This document shows positions 32,656 to 45,358 of a DNA stretch of 64,000 bases, piece by piece. This DNA is from Isoetes taiwanensis (taxonomy: Eukaryota > Streptophyta > Lycopodiopsida > Isoetales > Isoetaceae). A model generated the notes under the pieces. It made no database searches and was not told the origin of the DNA. It worked only from the letters and a program-made list of their open reading frames with translations. How positions within the stretch are numbered: the stretch's first letter is position 1; each line of letters opens with the position of its first letter. The stretch lies in NCBI GenBank assembly GCA_021234155.1, contig JAJEKV010000102.1:2040456-2104455 (forward strand), in the 5' to 3' direction. The position numbers and the translations under genes were made by a program.

Positions 32656-35190
32656 CCCCCACACTAGAGCAACAGACAGACCAGTTGACTTCGCTATTAC
32701 GGGATGCAGCGGACAGGTGCTTTGGCAGATCCCCCCCGCGTCGCCGCTCAGGGCCAGCATCATTTCCGCGTAACCGATGGTTTGATGCAGAGTGTAAAGA
32801 ACGCAAGCGCCAGCTCCGTCACATTCTAGATCCAGGTACCCGCTTGCATAGTACTGCGCCCATCTGAAGGAGACAAAGGCGCGGTACCTTGCCAGGCATC
32901 AGGGGGAGATGTTCGGCTTGCTAGACACTCATCCTCGAACCTTTTGGCGCAGAGTGCTTGAAGGCCAGCCCAGCCTCGGGGGGACATCACACCGCGGGCG
33001 GTGGGGAAGTGCCGGCAGCTCTATGACCCACCGAGGGGACGCGTATGCCCATACCCCCACAGGGATGGCCCCCATTGGTTCTCAGGGAGGAGGATGTTGT
33101 GGAGGGCCTGTAGCGAGGTAGCTAATGGGAAGGCAGCTGAACTTCGATGGTATGCAGTAGCGAGTTACTCAAATGGGCAGGGCAGCCAGCCGTGCCGATC
33201 CTCACTACCATTCAACAGTGAGCATTGCGGGAAGGTTTCCCCACGACAATGGGCTACAAGTAGGGTTATCCCCATTCACAAAGGCGGGCGACCCACAATC
33301 GTCCGGCCAATTCTGGGGACGATCATGGTCGATTCGGTATTTGCCAAACTGTTGGTGGCATTCTCGGCGGCCGATTGACCCTACGGGCGGCGTGATGTCG
33401 CGAGCCCTCATACAAGCGAGGCTTTAGACCCCGCCACTCAACGATTGACCATATCTTTACTGCGGGCCGATTGAAGGCAGTAGGAACCATCGGCGGGGAC
33501 TTGTATTCTTTGCTTTGTGGACTTCAAGGCTTTTGATCACGGTCCCAGGAAAAGCTATGGGCTAGACTGCGTCAAGCTGGGGCTGCCGCTGCCTGTGCGA
33601 ATGTTATATACAAGGCTGTATGAGAGTTGTTTTGGCGGGGATCGGTCGGCGGGCCAAGCATTCACCGTAGTATCGGGGTCCGCCAGGCTGCCCCCTCTTA
33701 CCAACACTTTTGGCCTCTACATTGATCGGTTGGAGCCACAGCTTCTGCGAGCATGGGGGTGACATCTGACTTTTTGCACGGGTCATCCGCCCGGCTCATC
33801 TATGCGGACGATGTTGACCTTCGGCCCACACCCGGAAGCTATGCGGTCTCATCCGGATGCCCTAGACACATTCTGGAGACTCTGACACATCTTGGCGTGA
33901 ATCGGCCAAGACCGGAGTGGTTTTCATATCCTCTTCACGCCACCCCACCTCCTCCCGCACACTCACATATCGGGGGACACTGTAGAGGTCACGCCCACCT
34001 ACAAGTACCTAGGGGTGGAGTTCCCTCGCTCTGTTGGGAGGCGTCCATCCGCTTATGGGTGACGGCCAGGCTGGAAAGCGCTTTTTTATGCCATGCGAGA
34101 ACAATGATCACCGGCAGAGCTCTATGATTGGGGCCATCAGTCACATCTGTTTCGGGCACTGGTCGAGCCTGGCCCTTCTTACATGCGAGGTCGAGGTTTG
34201 GGGCCCTGGTCGTCTCTTTGGCGACTGGAATGTCTTGGAGCGGTGCATTACATTTTTTGCACGGGCACTTGGGGTGAAACCTTCCCCCTATCGATTCTGC
34301 TTCGCAGAAAAATCGGATTCTTGCCGCCGCAAGCAGCCCTTGATAGACACATCGCCTATTTTCGAAAAAGTGGTTAATATGGGTGATGTTGAGCTCCCGC
34401 GACCGCTTACGCTGTGGCAATGGGCCCGCAGCGGCTCAGGGCCTATTGGAGGGGTAAGAGAGATCAGTGGTTCGCCAGATGGAACGTGCAGGAGCGCATG
34501 TGCGTGCAGGTGGACACAAAGGCCGATCGTGACAGCCTGCGGGAGTACCTGGACGCTTGCTTCCTTGGCAAGCTCTGGGACCCCGGCGCTCTAGAGCGTG
34601 TCAAACGCCCATTACAAAGAGCACATCAACCCAGCGGCTCTACCTGCGCTCCCAAATGCCCTTGAAAAAGCGCACTCATTGCCTCCATTCGACAGTGTCC
34701 ACCATCTTCGCATCGAGATGGGCGGTGGATTGGGGAGCCCCCGGGACAAAGCTCGGCTTCTTTGTCAAACGGGTGCCATTGAGGATGAGTCTCACACTTT
34801 CCAGAGTTGCCCAGCATTCAGTCAGATCCGGGCCAGATACGCTCCCTTAGTACGGCCGGACTTGCCCCTACATTTGCTGATGAACACACCGCCACAAGAT
34901 GTGCTCGGGTCGTACATTCAGGAGGTACTAGATCTGCGAGCTCACCCCCGGCTGCCCGCCGTCGGGGCACTACGGGTGCGGTGCATGAGTGTATATATTT
35001 GTGTGTTTTTGCATTTTGTATATTAGAACAGTTTGTCAGCAGGCTGATTGCTGCCACGGTTTTTCCCTCGAAAACCCTTCGGGGCGGGGGGTTTTTTAAT
35101 CCGGGTAGTAATCCGCTTGCTGCGCTTTTGTATTGGGTCCCATAGACCGATTGGTCTCCGTGGACGATAAAAATACCTTCCTTCCTTCCT
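32651..35190 (+). pseudogene. LINE copy 1, part c: ORF2 linker, reverse transcriptase, C-terminus and 3' UTR
   Basis: Coding resumes after the GCGGA target repeat. FPRNRWFDAECKERKRQLRH (about 32770-32830) is the usual segment between endonuclease and RT. RT blocks follow in shifting frames: a PIHKGG-like block (33270), DFKAFDH (33520), and LIYADDVDL with the catalytic YADD (about 33796-33822). TCEVEVWGP (34180) and a C-terminal DESHTFQSCPAFSQIR (about 34785) come later, the last resembling a Cys/His knuckle. Many frameshifts. The 3' UTR ends with GACGATAAAAA and a (CTTC)n tail rather than poly(A). The RT style is not L1-like; the clade is not assigned. Confidence 0.85.
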
Positions 35191-35577
35191 TCTTAATGAT
35201 CGTTATTGTTGCAAGGTAATTTTTCCTTTATAGTGATGCAACAGATCTTTGTTTTGTTTCATTTTCTTCTCTTTGCATTGTTTCCTCTTCTTTTCAAATA
35301 CAAACAGGGATTCCCCTTCGCTCAATGAAACATTCTCAAGGTCCACTTCTAACTTTTTTTTACAGAAATCCCAATACATGAGCAGTCTTTTAGTTTCTTA
35401 AGATAGTGGTTGCTGTTTAGCCCTCTATTTTTTAACTCTTATTTCCAGCATTGTTTTCCTGCTTTGCACATAGCCATAGGCATAGCCAACCACAGGACAG
35501 TCTTGGTCACAACCATCCCATATTAAATAATAACAACCCGCCAAGTATATTAGAGATTGTGTCTTCTGTCCTGCAAG
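35191..35577. other. spacer between two LINE copies
   Basis: AT-rich, with no ORF or repeat recognised. It could be the continuation of the element invaded by LINE copy 1, but no homology was seen to confirm this. Confidence 0.4.
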
Positions 35578-37612
35578 CGGAGTTGCTCAAGTGGGCAGGA
35601 CAGCCCATGGTGCACGTCCTTGTCGTGACCGTTCAACGAGGCGCCGCAAGAGGGTTTTCCCGTCATGGACCACAAGCGTGGTTGTTCCGATCTACAAGGC
35701 GAGACCCACACCGTCCGTACCAACTACCAACCATCATGGTCACTTTCGGTGTTTGCCAAGCCGTCGTGCGGCGGACATTCTTGAACAAGAGTAACCGATG
35801 GGCGGAGGTAGCGGAAGTCGAGCACTTACCCAAATTAAAGCTTCCGACCGACATTCGACCATTGATCACATCTTCACACTCGGGGCCTTGGTCGAGGACA
35901 ACAGAACCGTCGGGAGGACCTCAGATCTTGCTTTTGTGGACTTTGCAAAAGCTTTCGACCTGCCACTCGGGAAAAGTTGTGGGCTGAGATTGCACCATCC
36001 GGGCTCCATATGGATCTCTGAAACGCATGATCGTGACGAGAGCTGCACCGTGCCGCATGCAACCTAAGGACGGTCATTTGCCAAAGAGCATTGGAGTTAG
36101 GCAAGGTTGTCCTCTCTCACCCACACTCGTTGGACTTTACATTGACCCGGTTGGAAGCCCGGCTTTGCCGCCAATGGGGGACGGTATCTGACTCTTGCAC
36201 CAGGTCATCCGCAGCTCATCTATCGCGGATGATGTGGACCTCTTGGCCCATACACTAGAGGGCATGCAGGCACACCTAGATGCCATGGACACATTCCGCT
36301 GGGCGGCGGACATGCGTGTCAACCTCGGCCAAGATTAAGGTGGTCCTCATATCCTCCTCCGTCTTCCGGCACCTCCTAAGGCCACTTATCAGTCAAGGAT
36401 GGTAGAGGTCACACCCACTACAAGTACACGGAGGTGGAATTTCCGTCCTCAATGTATTGGGATGCATCCATTCGCCTTGGTGACCGCAGTTGGAAAGCGT
36501 TATGCATAATGCAAAACAATAGTCCACAGGCGTAGTCAGTATGATTGGGGCCACCAACATTTGTTCCGAACCGGTGGAGCCCGGTTCTTCAGATGGGGTC
36601 GAGGTGTGGGACCCGGTGGTGTCTTTGGCGACTTGGAACGGCGTAGAGCAGGTCCGTAAGGCATTTTTGACGCTGCACTTGGGGTCAAGCCCTCGGTTCC
36701 ATATCGATCTTGTTGCGTGAGATAGGATTCATGCCCCCGCAGCATGCGGCCCCTCGATAGACACATTGTTTATTTCGGGAAGGTGGCGGCATGGGCGCAC
36801 TTTTCGGCTCCGTGTTGGCTTCTGGCTGGGCGATGAGCCCATAACGATTCGGGGCTTGTTGGAAGGACAAGAGAGCCAGGTGGTCGGGCCCTGAACGTGA
36901 CGCACATAGGTGCATCCAGTGCACACGAGGCGCCGGATAGGGATAGAGGGGGTACTTGGACTCTTGTTTCACGGGGAGGCTCGGGACCACCATGCTCTAG
37001 AAACGGGTAAAGATGGCACACTACAAAACAACACATAAACCCCACCCCCAGTTCGAGGCCCACGGCTCTACCCGTTCTCGATTTGCCCATGAAGAAGGCG
37101 GGATCATCGCTGATCCATTCGAGCAGGGGCCCACCATCTTCGGCTTGAGATGGGTGGGTGGGTTGGAGAGCCGCGCCCGACAACGGGCTTTGTCGGTGTT
37201 GCCGGGGGGGTTGTTGAGGATGAAAGCCATGCCTTCCGGCTGTCAGTCGGCCCTATAGTCGGTCGAGGCTCGCTACATTCTCTTGGTGCGACACAGTGCC
37301 CGCCTCGCACGCAGCTACTCAATACGCCGTCGATTCGATCCCTTGGCTCCTACCTCCAGGAGGTTTTGGATCTGCGAACTCACCTCTGCCCCCGGGCGCC
37401 TACCTGAGGTGCCAAGAATTCATGTGTATATGTATATTTGTACAGCTGCCAGCAGGCTTGTTGCTGCGACGGTTTTTCCCTCTTAAGGAGGGGTTTTTTA
37501 ATCTGGGTAGCAATGGGCTTGCTGCACCCGTGTAATTTGGGTCCCATAGGCCGATTGGCCTCCGCGGACGATAAAAGAACCTTCCTTCCTTCCTTCCTTC
37601 CTTCCTTAAAGC
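35578..37612 (+). pseudogene. LINE copy 2, 5'-truncated, same family
   Basis: It starts at GCGGAGTTGCTCAAGTGGGC, which aligns with about 33160 of copy 1, so the endonuclease and RT start are missing. Remaining blocks include IDHIFTLGALVEDN, FVDFAKAFD, a damaged YADD region (near 36220) and DESHAFRL-like C-terminal sequence (37220). The 3' UTR matches copy 1 (TTGGGTCCCATAGG, CTCCGCGGACGATAAAA) and ends in a (CTTC)n tail. It is more decayed than copy 1. Confidence 0.85.
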
Positions 37613-39028
37613 ATATTCATGCATCCAAAACCTCAGGCAATTGTATATTAGATTTGACTGCATAGTTTCATTGTACATGTTGTACCTCTCTATACCGTGA
37701 GACACACAGTCATGAGAATAAAATAGAATATGAGGATAAGAAAGAAACTACAGATCTCAGACTCCATGTGATCTCTAATAAATTTTTAGTTGCAAGCGAA
37801 ATACAAGTATTTCTATTACCTTATTGAGCAGAATCTCGCTTTTTATGATTTTAAATAATTTTACCTCATTAATTCGTCGTGCAAGCCTGCTTTTCCAGGT
37901 GCTCATTTAAGATATGTTGGATGATGGTTACCAGCATTGATAAAGGTGGTGACCATTCCTTGCATTTTAAGTGAACTAGCATAAATGTAGTTACCAGGAG
38001 GTAACCTTTATATCATCTTCAATGACTTATATGAATCGATATTTGAAAAGTTGAGTAGATGTGTTGTTCACAATACATTCAAGACGAATAGCTGTGATGA
38101 CTGACATCTCAAAGATTATTTATTGGCATTCCTGGTAAAAAGTTTAAACAAGTTTTTTTTGGAACCATTTGAAGTCCCAAGTATTATAAAGCTATGAAAT
38201 ATATAAGCTTAAATGAATCTATAACTTCCTTGGTAAAAGACTAAAAGAATTGAAGTTTTATAGTGAATAGATAATAGAGGCCATTCTGCCTAAAGATAGA
38301 ATAACATTTTTCCTAGAAGCTAAAATGGCATTCACAAATCTATCTACCATGATGGATATTTTCAACAAAGTACGAATAATGTGTACTCTTATTATTTCAT
38401 ACACTTTGCATTCCAAAGATGTAATTGACATTTTGTGCCAAAAATATGATGACTAACCTAATCATTTGCATATGTTTATTATCCCATTCCCTAATCTTTA
38501 AAGAGCCTTATAGAATAGATCTTTGTTTAGACCACAATGATCATTCTATCCAATGTTGATTCATCACATATGTGTTTGTTGATTATGCATTTGATGGAAT
38601 TGCCACTTCTATTGGCAACAAACACACACTCCTATCAATACAGACACCCATCCATCTACACACATACCCCTACATATGTTATGCATGGTCGAGCCTATGT
38701 TTAAAGTCTCTTCCTCTTCTTCGTTCAAAAAAACACGCACGCGCATGCGCGCGCGCGAGGACACGGAGGAGAACATAATAACAAAATTATGTTCCATGTT
38801 TGAACCATACACAGAGAGAGGTTGTGTGGAGAGACATAGCCAAAACTAATTAGTCAAAAATTCTGTATAGGTATCAACTCCATATATACATGTGCCTACT
38901 AATGCATGGCAACGACGGGTACACGTTTACTACTGAGCTTAAATATTAAATACAATATTGATTTAAACTTTGGAATTTTTAAGCTCCCTTATTATTTACA
39001 GGTTTTGCCTCTCCCCAGCAATGCTATG
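37613..39028. other. no recognisable gene
   Basis: AT-rich sequence with only short ORFs. A CACGCACGCGCATGCGCGCG patch at about 38731-38758 is alternating purine-pyrimidine. Confidence 0.5.
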
Positions 39029-39109
39029 CTAGGTAGTGTAATTTTACAATACAGCCTTATCATTTATACTAGGTAGTGTAATTTTGCAATACAGCCTTAT
39101 CATTTATAG
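39029..39109 (+). repeat. 41-bp tandem repeat, two copies
   Basis: CTAGGTAGTGTAATTTT(A/G) followed by CAATACAGCCTTATCATTTAT twice. The gypsy element inserted just after the second copy. Confidence 0.85.
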
Positions 39110-39110
39110 G
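39106..39110 (+). other. target-site duplication of gypsy element 2 (left)
   Basis: ATAGG, repeated at 49146-49150. Confidence 0.85.
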
Positions 39111-41788
39111 TGTAACGGGCTTGCCAAGCTGGCCTCTCCGAGGCAGCTTAGGATCCTGTTGGTTCTATCACATTGCTACTAACACTTGACGAGGGAGATT
39201 GGACTAATTAAACATCTTATGCAAAAATAATTCCACATGTAAAGGTAAAGAATCCAATCTTTATATTCACATTCAAGATCTCACAAATATTGAAGACAAT
39301 CATAATGTACATGTATATACATCTCAAATCTTGACAATATCAAATACACAATCAATATATCTCTTAAGTATGAGAACAATCTTCAATACAAGAGCTCCTA
39401 TCATCAGAGGGCTCGCTCATCAAGGCGTCTATGGCTGCCTGATCTCCTGAATCTAATGGGAGGTCATCCCCCTCATCTGCATAAAGGTGGACCTCGTTGC
39501 CTTCAAGAGAGGGTTCCACAAAACCGGGGGTAGATCCCACACTAGACTCTACCCCCCGAAGGGACGGGCCTTCTTCCGAGCTCGACAATCCCCCAAGGCC
39601 ACTGTGAACCGGGCCTCATCCTCCAATTCACGGAGGAAATCAACACCTCCTCACGGAACTCCGCTCCCGGAGGAAATCTCCAGCTCTCTAATCCCATCGG
39701 GGCCTCTAACCCCGTGTCTGGTGGGCTCATCGGCTTCTCTACCCATCCTGCATCAAGCACACCAACCTCGGGGTTAGTCCTAAAGACTAAGTGGGGTCCT
39801 GAGCATTCTAGGAACTATGCAATCACAATACTTATAACATATCTTAACAAGCTTACCACCAATAGTCCCAATCGCATCCAACCAACCAGATTAGTAGCAT
39901 ACATATATTCCAATAATACATCATGTTCCATGCAATCTCAAAGAAGATACGTTGCCTACTCCGGCTCTAACATGCCACCCGGCTGATCCGAGGCCCCCGC
40001 AGCCAATACTGGCGGGTTTGCCTCATGTGTACACACCCATCCACAAGGCCCAAAGACTGAGGACCACTTTTAGCCATGTAGCGCGACAAAGAATCCAGCC
40101 AGGATAACAATGCCCGATGTCACGCACAAACACAACCGCAAGTCCATGCCATCGCACATGGACCCCGGCCCCCGGAGATTATGCACTTATGCAATATTTT
40201 CACATGCTTTACATGTCCTTATAACCACATTTCCTAGACATCATCATACATGATGGTAATACCAGCTAAAATAGCTCATATGCTTATCCTATGCATTATC
40301 TTTTACATATGCATTACAAATACCATACCCATGCCACATTAGCATATCACATGCATTCATATGGTACAATGATATAAATATGTATAACAACCATAATCAC
40401 ATAACATTCCCAATGCTACCTTTAGTTCCATATTAACAAGCTTGGGTCATGGATTTCCCTAGATTTAAGTCTAGCTGCAACTATAAGTGCTCCCAATTTC
40501 ATTCCCGGCCTTATGCCATACCTTGCAAATTCAGGCTTTTCACCCTCTTTCTCCCCATAGAGAAAGCTTACAACTTCCACGTTACATTATTAACGTTATT
40601 ACTTATAGGATAAGTTCCCTTTTGTTAATTCCATCGCTCAAGTTCCATATTAATGTCAATTTAAGCAAAACGGCTATGGGTTCACATTAAGTTACGTAAT
40701 TTGGGTGCGGATATTACTTGTGTTTACTAGCGTCTTCTTTAGCTTCACTAGCCAGACCCAAAACCCTAGCTAACAGTTCTATTTTCCAGGGCAACCTCTT
40801 GGCCCCTCTTATTTGAGCTTTTTAATGTTATTTTTATGTTATCCTGTTACAACCTTATGGTTATTAAATTCCAACCTTTTTATTATTTTGCTCATTATTT
40901 TCTTATTACAGGTTCTCCTTCGAAGACCCTAACTGGTGGCAACCCAGCAGCTCAACGAAGGCATCAAAGCCTTCGATTCTTGCTTGAATCCGGCCTCTCA
41001 GAGGCCTAACAGCCTAAATCGGCCCTGGTGGCCTCAGTTCCGGCCATTCCAGGTCGTTTTTAAGCTGTGGTGATGCCGTCTACTGCCCGGCTATGGCAGC
41101 TCGGCTGCAAATCAGGGTTTGTTTGGGCTTCCAACATTTACATCCCTCCTCCTATACCAATTTCGGCCATGTTCCAGCCCAATCCGGCCTGCTTCAGGCC
41201 CTACTCTGGTCACGAGGTCAGGGCTACCTGCCACAGCTAGTTACAAGAACTACAGTCTTCTTCTTCCTTCTGTCTCCTTTTCCTTAATGTATTAATCTGA
41301 ACATCCCTTGTTTATCCTCTCGTTCAATCTGCCTCTATGGCTCTTCCTTTTCTTAACACAGCATAACCTTAACCTTCAGCCTCAAAAATATTACAATACC
41401 AATTCTCCCCATTAAAATATTACCTATAAATTGCATCCTATCATTTTCATAATGAATTCTTAACCTGAATTACTTAAGCAATCACTTAAGCATACTATCA
41501 TCCCTTGTAAGCTATCAACCACCCACTGTTAAAAACGCCTTTACAATTTGTAATCACCGACACTCCAAATCTCCTTCACAGAAGCTCCTCCTCAGAAAGT
41601 TTGCCTCAGAGCAAAACCCCAATTCCTCTACAATTTAGTATTTATAAACTTCCTGTATAAACACCAGATACATACCATGTATGTATTTTCCCACTCCAAT
41701 GTCAGTTTAATGATTCCTGATAATAATCATATGAAAGTGTATCAAATTACTTACACCAATCATTTGCTAACCCGCCAGGCTCGTTACA
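39111..41788 (-). repeat. 3' LTR of gypsy element 2
   Basis: It runs from TGTAACGGGCTTGCC to AGGCTCGTTACA. It is colinear with 46459-49145; some stretches of several hundred bp are identical while GC-rich spots differ. Confidence 0.93.
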
Positions 41789-41800
41789 ATTCTCCCCTTC
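41789..41800 (-). other. polypurine tract of gypsy element 2
   Basis: The minus strand reads GAAGGGGAGAAT at the LTR edge. Confidence 0.75.
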
Positions 41801-43620
41801 AAATCTTTAACCCATGTCCTCATGGGCGAAGCTCGTGAAATTGGCGAAGAATCCACTTTGAATCCTCCCCGCGCTATGCCTTCAATTGGACAACCTGACC
41901 ATTGGACCAAAAATCTTGTGATTGTCCGTCTTCGAAGCTTGCGTGTCTCCGTTTGCAAAATACGCTCTGGTCGGGGATATAAAAATTCATCCCTGCTTAC
42001 TAAGTCATCGTCGGCAAGCATATGCGACGGATCAAAGACGTACTTCCTCAAGTTGCTCACATGGAACACATTATGCACTCTCACATGCGAAGGCAATTCC
42101 AACCTGTAAGCGACTTTGCCGATGCGTTCCAATATCTTAAAAGGCCCCCCTGATATCTTGGAGCCCACTTTCCCGCACTCTTAAATGCCAATGAGCTCTG
42201 CTTAGGATTAATCCTTAAGAATACATACTGGTCCTTGGCGAATTCCAAAGGTTTACGCCTTTTGTTTGCATACTGCTTCTGCCTATTCTGAGCCACTGCG
42301 AGATTCTGGCGAAGTCTTCTCAACTGTGCATCCAAATCCTGGGCCACCTCATTGGCCATCTCCACATTGCAAGTAGAATCCCTCCAATTCAGCGGACATC
42401 GGCACTCTTTGCCATACATTGCCTCGAAGGGACTCATCCTAATGGATTCTTGGTACGTATTGTTATACGCAAACTCTGCCAAATGCAAATAAGAATCCCA
42501 TGCTTTAGGCTGACTTGGCACATACATTCTTAACATATCCTCTAAAACCTGATTTACTCGCTCTACTTGCCCGTCTGTCTGAGGATGGTATGCAGTGCTA
42601 GTATTCAGCTTAGTCCCCACATTTCGGAACAATCCTTGCCAGAAGTGACTCATAAACCTGGAGTCTCGATCTGAGGTAATAGTACGCGGCATACCATGCA
42701 ACCTAAAAATTTCTTTAACAAATAACTTGGAGATATCCATAGCTGTAGTCGCCGCCTTTGCTCAAGCATAAAATGTGCTTGCTTAGTCAACTGCCTACCA
42801 CAACATAAATGGCATTAAATCCTGCTCTCGTCCGAGGTAGATCTACAATAAAGTCCATGCCAATACATTCCCATTTGGACGAACGAACTTCCAATGGATG
42901 CAACTCCCCTGGGACGTTGGATCGCGAAGCTTTAACCTTCTGACATGCCAAACATTTGGCCACATACTCCTTAACCATTTTCTTCTGCCCTGGCCAAAAG
43001 AAATTAAGTGCCCTGATCTTCCTTTTGAGTCTTATGCACCCCGTGATGTCCCGCTAATGGACTATCGTATGCATCATATAAGAGCCGATCCGTAACTCCA
43101 AATCATTCTAATGCACATTCGTCCCCTTATAATACAAGACTCCATTGGATAACGAGTATTGTGGAAACTTCGGTAGACCCTAAGCTTGATACCGCAACCA
43201 CCGCCCAAAATACGGGTCTCTTGCCACTTTATCCATGAGATGAGCATCCCATTGACCCCGGAGCACACTAATAGAGGTCAAAAAGATCTACGAGACAAAG
43301 CATCTGCTATTACATTCTCCTTGCCCTATTGATACTCAATCTCAAAATCATATTCTTCTCGCAATTGCATCCATCTCCGCTGCCTATTATTCAAATCACG
43401 GTTGCTTCACAAAAATTTCAGATTTTGATGGTCAGTCTTTAATGAAAAATGACGACCTAATAGGTAGTGCCTCCATGCACGCATAAAGCATGTACAATTG
43501 CCAACATCTCCAAATCATGCAATTTGGATAATTCTGCTCACATGGCACAATTTACGAGATGTATAGGCACAAACCTTACCATTCTCGCATCAATGCTCCA
43601 CCAATAGCCTTCCCAGAGCC
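41801..43620 (-). pseudogene. gypsy pol: RNase H remnant, integrase, chromodomain-like tail
   Basis: The minus strand carries, in order: a decayed RNase H and zinc-binding region (43620-42990); the integrase start CLACQKVKASRSNVPGELHP and WECIGMDFIVDLP (42950-42830); FRLHGMPRTITSDRDSRF and YHPQTDGQVERVNQ (42700-42560); AYNNTYQESIRMSPFEAMYG (42470); and the tail LPSHVRVHNVFHVSNLRKYV. A chromodomain-like end follows (ERILQTETRKLRRRTITRFL, VQWSGCPIE). The last codons read RQFHELRPHEDMG and a stop before the polypurine tract. A frameshift near 42140 separates integrase from the tail. Confidence 0.88.
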
Positions 43621-44262
43621 TCAGACCACTTGAATGGGCTGGTCCATATCAAATATCTTTAAAATAGGAGCTCGAATCAACGCCTCCTTCAATTCCTGGA
43701 AACTTTTTTCACAATTATCATTCCAAGCCAAACTAATCCCCTTCTTCAACAATGATGTGAGAGGAGCAGCAATCTTGGAGAATTTAGGAACAAATTTGCG
43801 ATAATAACCTGCAAGCCCCAAAAAAGCTCTTACCTCCTTCACGGTCTGTGGCACTGGCCAATCTTTCACAGCTTCTATCTTGGCGGGATCTGGCGCAACG
43901 CCCTCTTCAGAAATTACATGGCCCAAATACACTAATTTACGCTGTGCAAAAGAGCATTTAGACATCTTCCCATACAACTTCTCTTCTCTCAGAATACTCA
44001 AGGTCTGCCTCACATGCTGCACATGTTCATGCTGCACATGTTCTTGCAGGGTTCTCGAATAAACTAGAATATCGTCGAAGAACACCAATATGAAATTGTC
44101 CAAGAAAGGTCTAAAAACATCATTCATCAGCCGCATAAAGGTAGCAGGCGCATTGGTCAACCCAAATGGCATCACGACAAACTCATAATGGCCGTAGCGT
44201 GTCCGAAAGGCTGTCTTATAAATATCGATTCCCCTAATCCGTATTTGATGGTATCCGCCCAA
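43621..44262 (-). pseudogene. gypsy reverse transcriptase core and RNase H start
   Basis: A 213-residue open frame contains [28 protein letters not shown], the catalytic FFDDILVYS (FFDD where FxDD is usual), [11 protein letters not shown], and [19 protein letters not shown]. These are textbook gypsy RT blocks. A 15-bp tandem duplication (44013-44042) doubles EHVQH after the catalytic motif. The frame is cut off from the RT start by a gap at 44263-44340. Confidence 0.9.
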
Positions 44263-44340
44263 GATCTATCTTAGTAAAATACTTAGCTTGACCTAACCGA
44301 TCAAACAACTCGTCTACCCCCCGGCAACGCATACCGATTT

Positions 44341-44565
44341 TTAATCGTGGATTTGATTAAGCATCCCAGAATCAATACAAAGCCTCAATGTGCCATCCTT
44401 CTTCTTTACAAATAAAACAGGAGCGCCAAATGGTGACGTACTAGGCCTTATAAAGCCTTGATCTAACAATCCAGCGAATTGCTTTTTCAACTCCGCCATT
44501 TCTAAGGCATGAAACCTATAAGGTGGTCTCGATGTAGGCTCGCTCCCGAATGAGCTCAATCTCAT
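44341..44565 (-). pseudogene. gypsy reverse transcriptase N-terminal part
   Basis: [40 protein letters not shown] and [17 protein letters not shown] are the first RT blocks; the usual LCIDYRxLN here reads [10 protein letters not shown] stop follows and the frame changes before GGYHQIRI. Confidence 0.88.
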
Positions 44566-45358
44566 GATCTACCAATCTATGAGGAGGCAATCAAGTCAAT
44601 TCCTCCGGAAATACATCCTTAAACTCATCCAACACCCGCTGCACTTCGGGGCAATAGTCTCCTCTTGCAATTCTGTCGAGCCTAGCAAGCTATCTCGTAA
44701 CACTCGCACATCCCATTCGAGCAACCTCTTCTCGAAAGTTGCTTCTTAAGCCCCTTCCAAGTCAATGGAATGATGGCACACGATGAAGCTAGCCCTTCCA
44801 ACACATGCTCTTTCCCATCCGGACTAGAACAACGAACTAGTTGCCTAGCGCACTCAATGCGAAAGCACCCCACCGCCTCAACCATGACATTCCAAGTATG
44901 GCATCATACTTTCCAAGGCCTATGACCTCAAAATCAGCATGGGACACCATATTCCCCACCTTGAATTCAAGGCACCGACCATAGCATCGATGGCTTAACC
45001 TTGCCATCGGCTAGCTCTACATACCTCAGAGCCGCTTCAATCGCATGCAAATTTAACTTAGCAAGCAATCTTGGGGAAATAAAGCTATGGGTACTTCCAC
45101 AATCAATAAGAAAACAACTGAGCATCCATCAATAGTACCGGGACGCGAATAACAAAGAAATTGACCATCCACATTGCCCTTGCTCCACCGCAGCATACAT
45201 GTGCATAGTCTCGATGAGGGCGGGTCTCGGATGGTAACAGCCCGTGCTTCTCCTCTTCCCCTGATCTCTCGCTGCCCCTGACCTGCTGTCTTCCTTCCAT
45301 AACCTCTACCACGGCCACCTCGGTCCCACGCCATGGGCCACCCCCTCCCTTGACCCGC
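44566..45358 (-). pseudogene. gypsy protease region
   Basis: About 45125-45040 on the minus strand reads FLIDCGSTHSFISPRLLAKL, an aspartic protease active site of the D(S/T/C)G type. Downstream frames to 44566 are broken but keep a protease/RT linker look (EPEVQQVLDEFKDVFPEELT-like blocks near 44630). No single frame spans it. Confidence 0.6.

Noticed and set aside
33205..37705. Numerous short ORFs on both strands across the two LINE copies
   Set aside because: Shadows and frameshift fragments of the plus-strand ORF2; only blocks with RT or C-terminal motifs were used.
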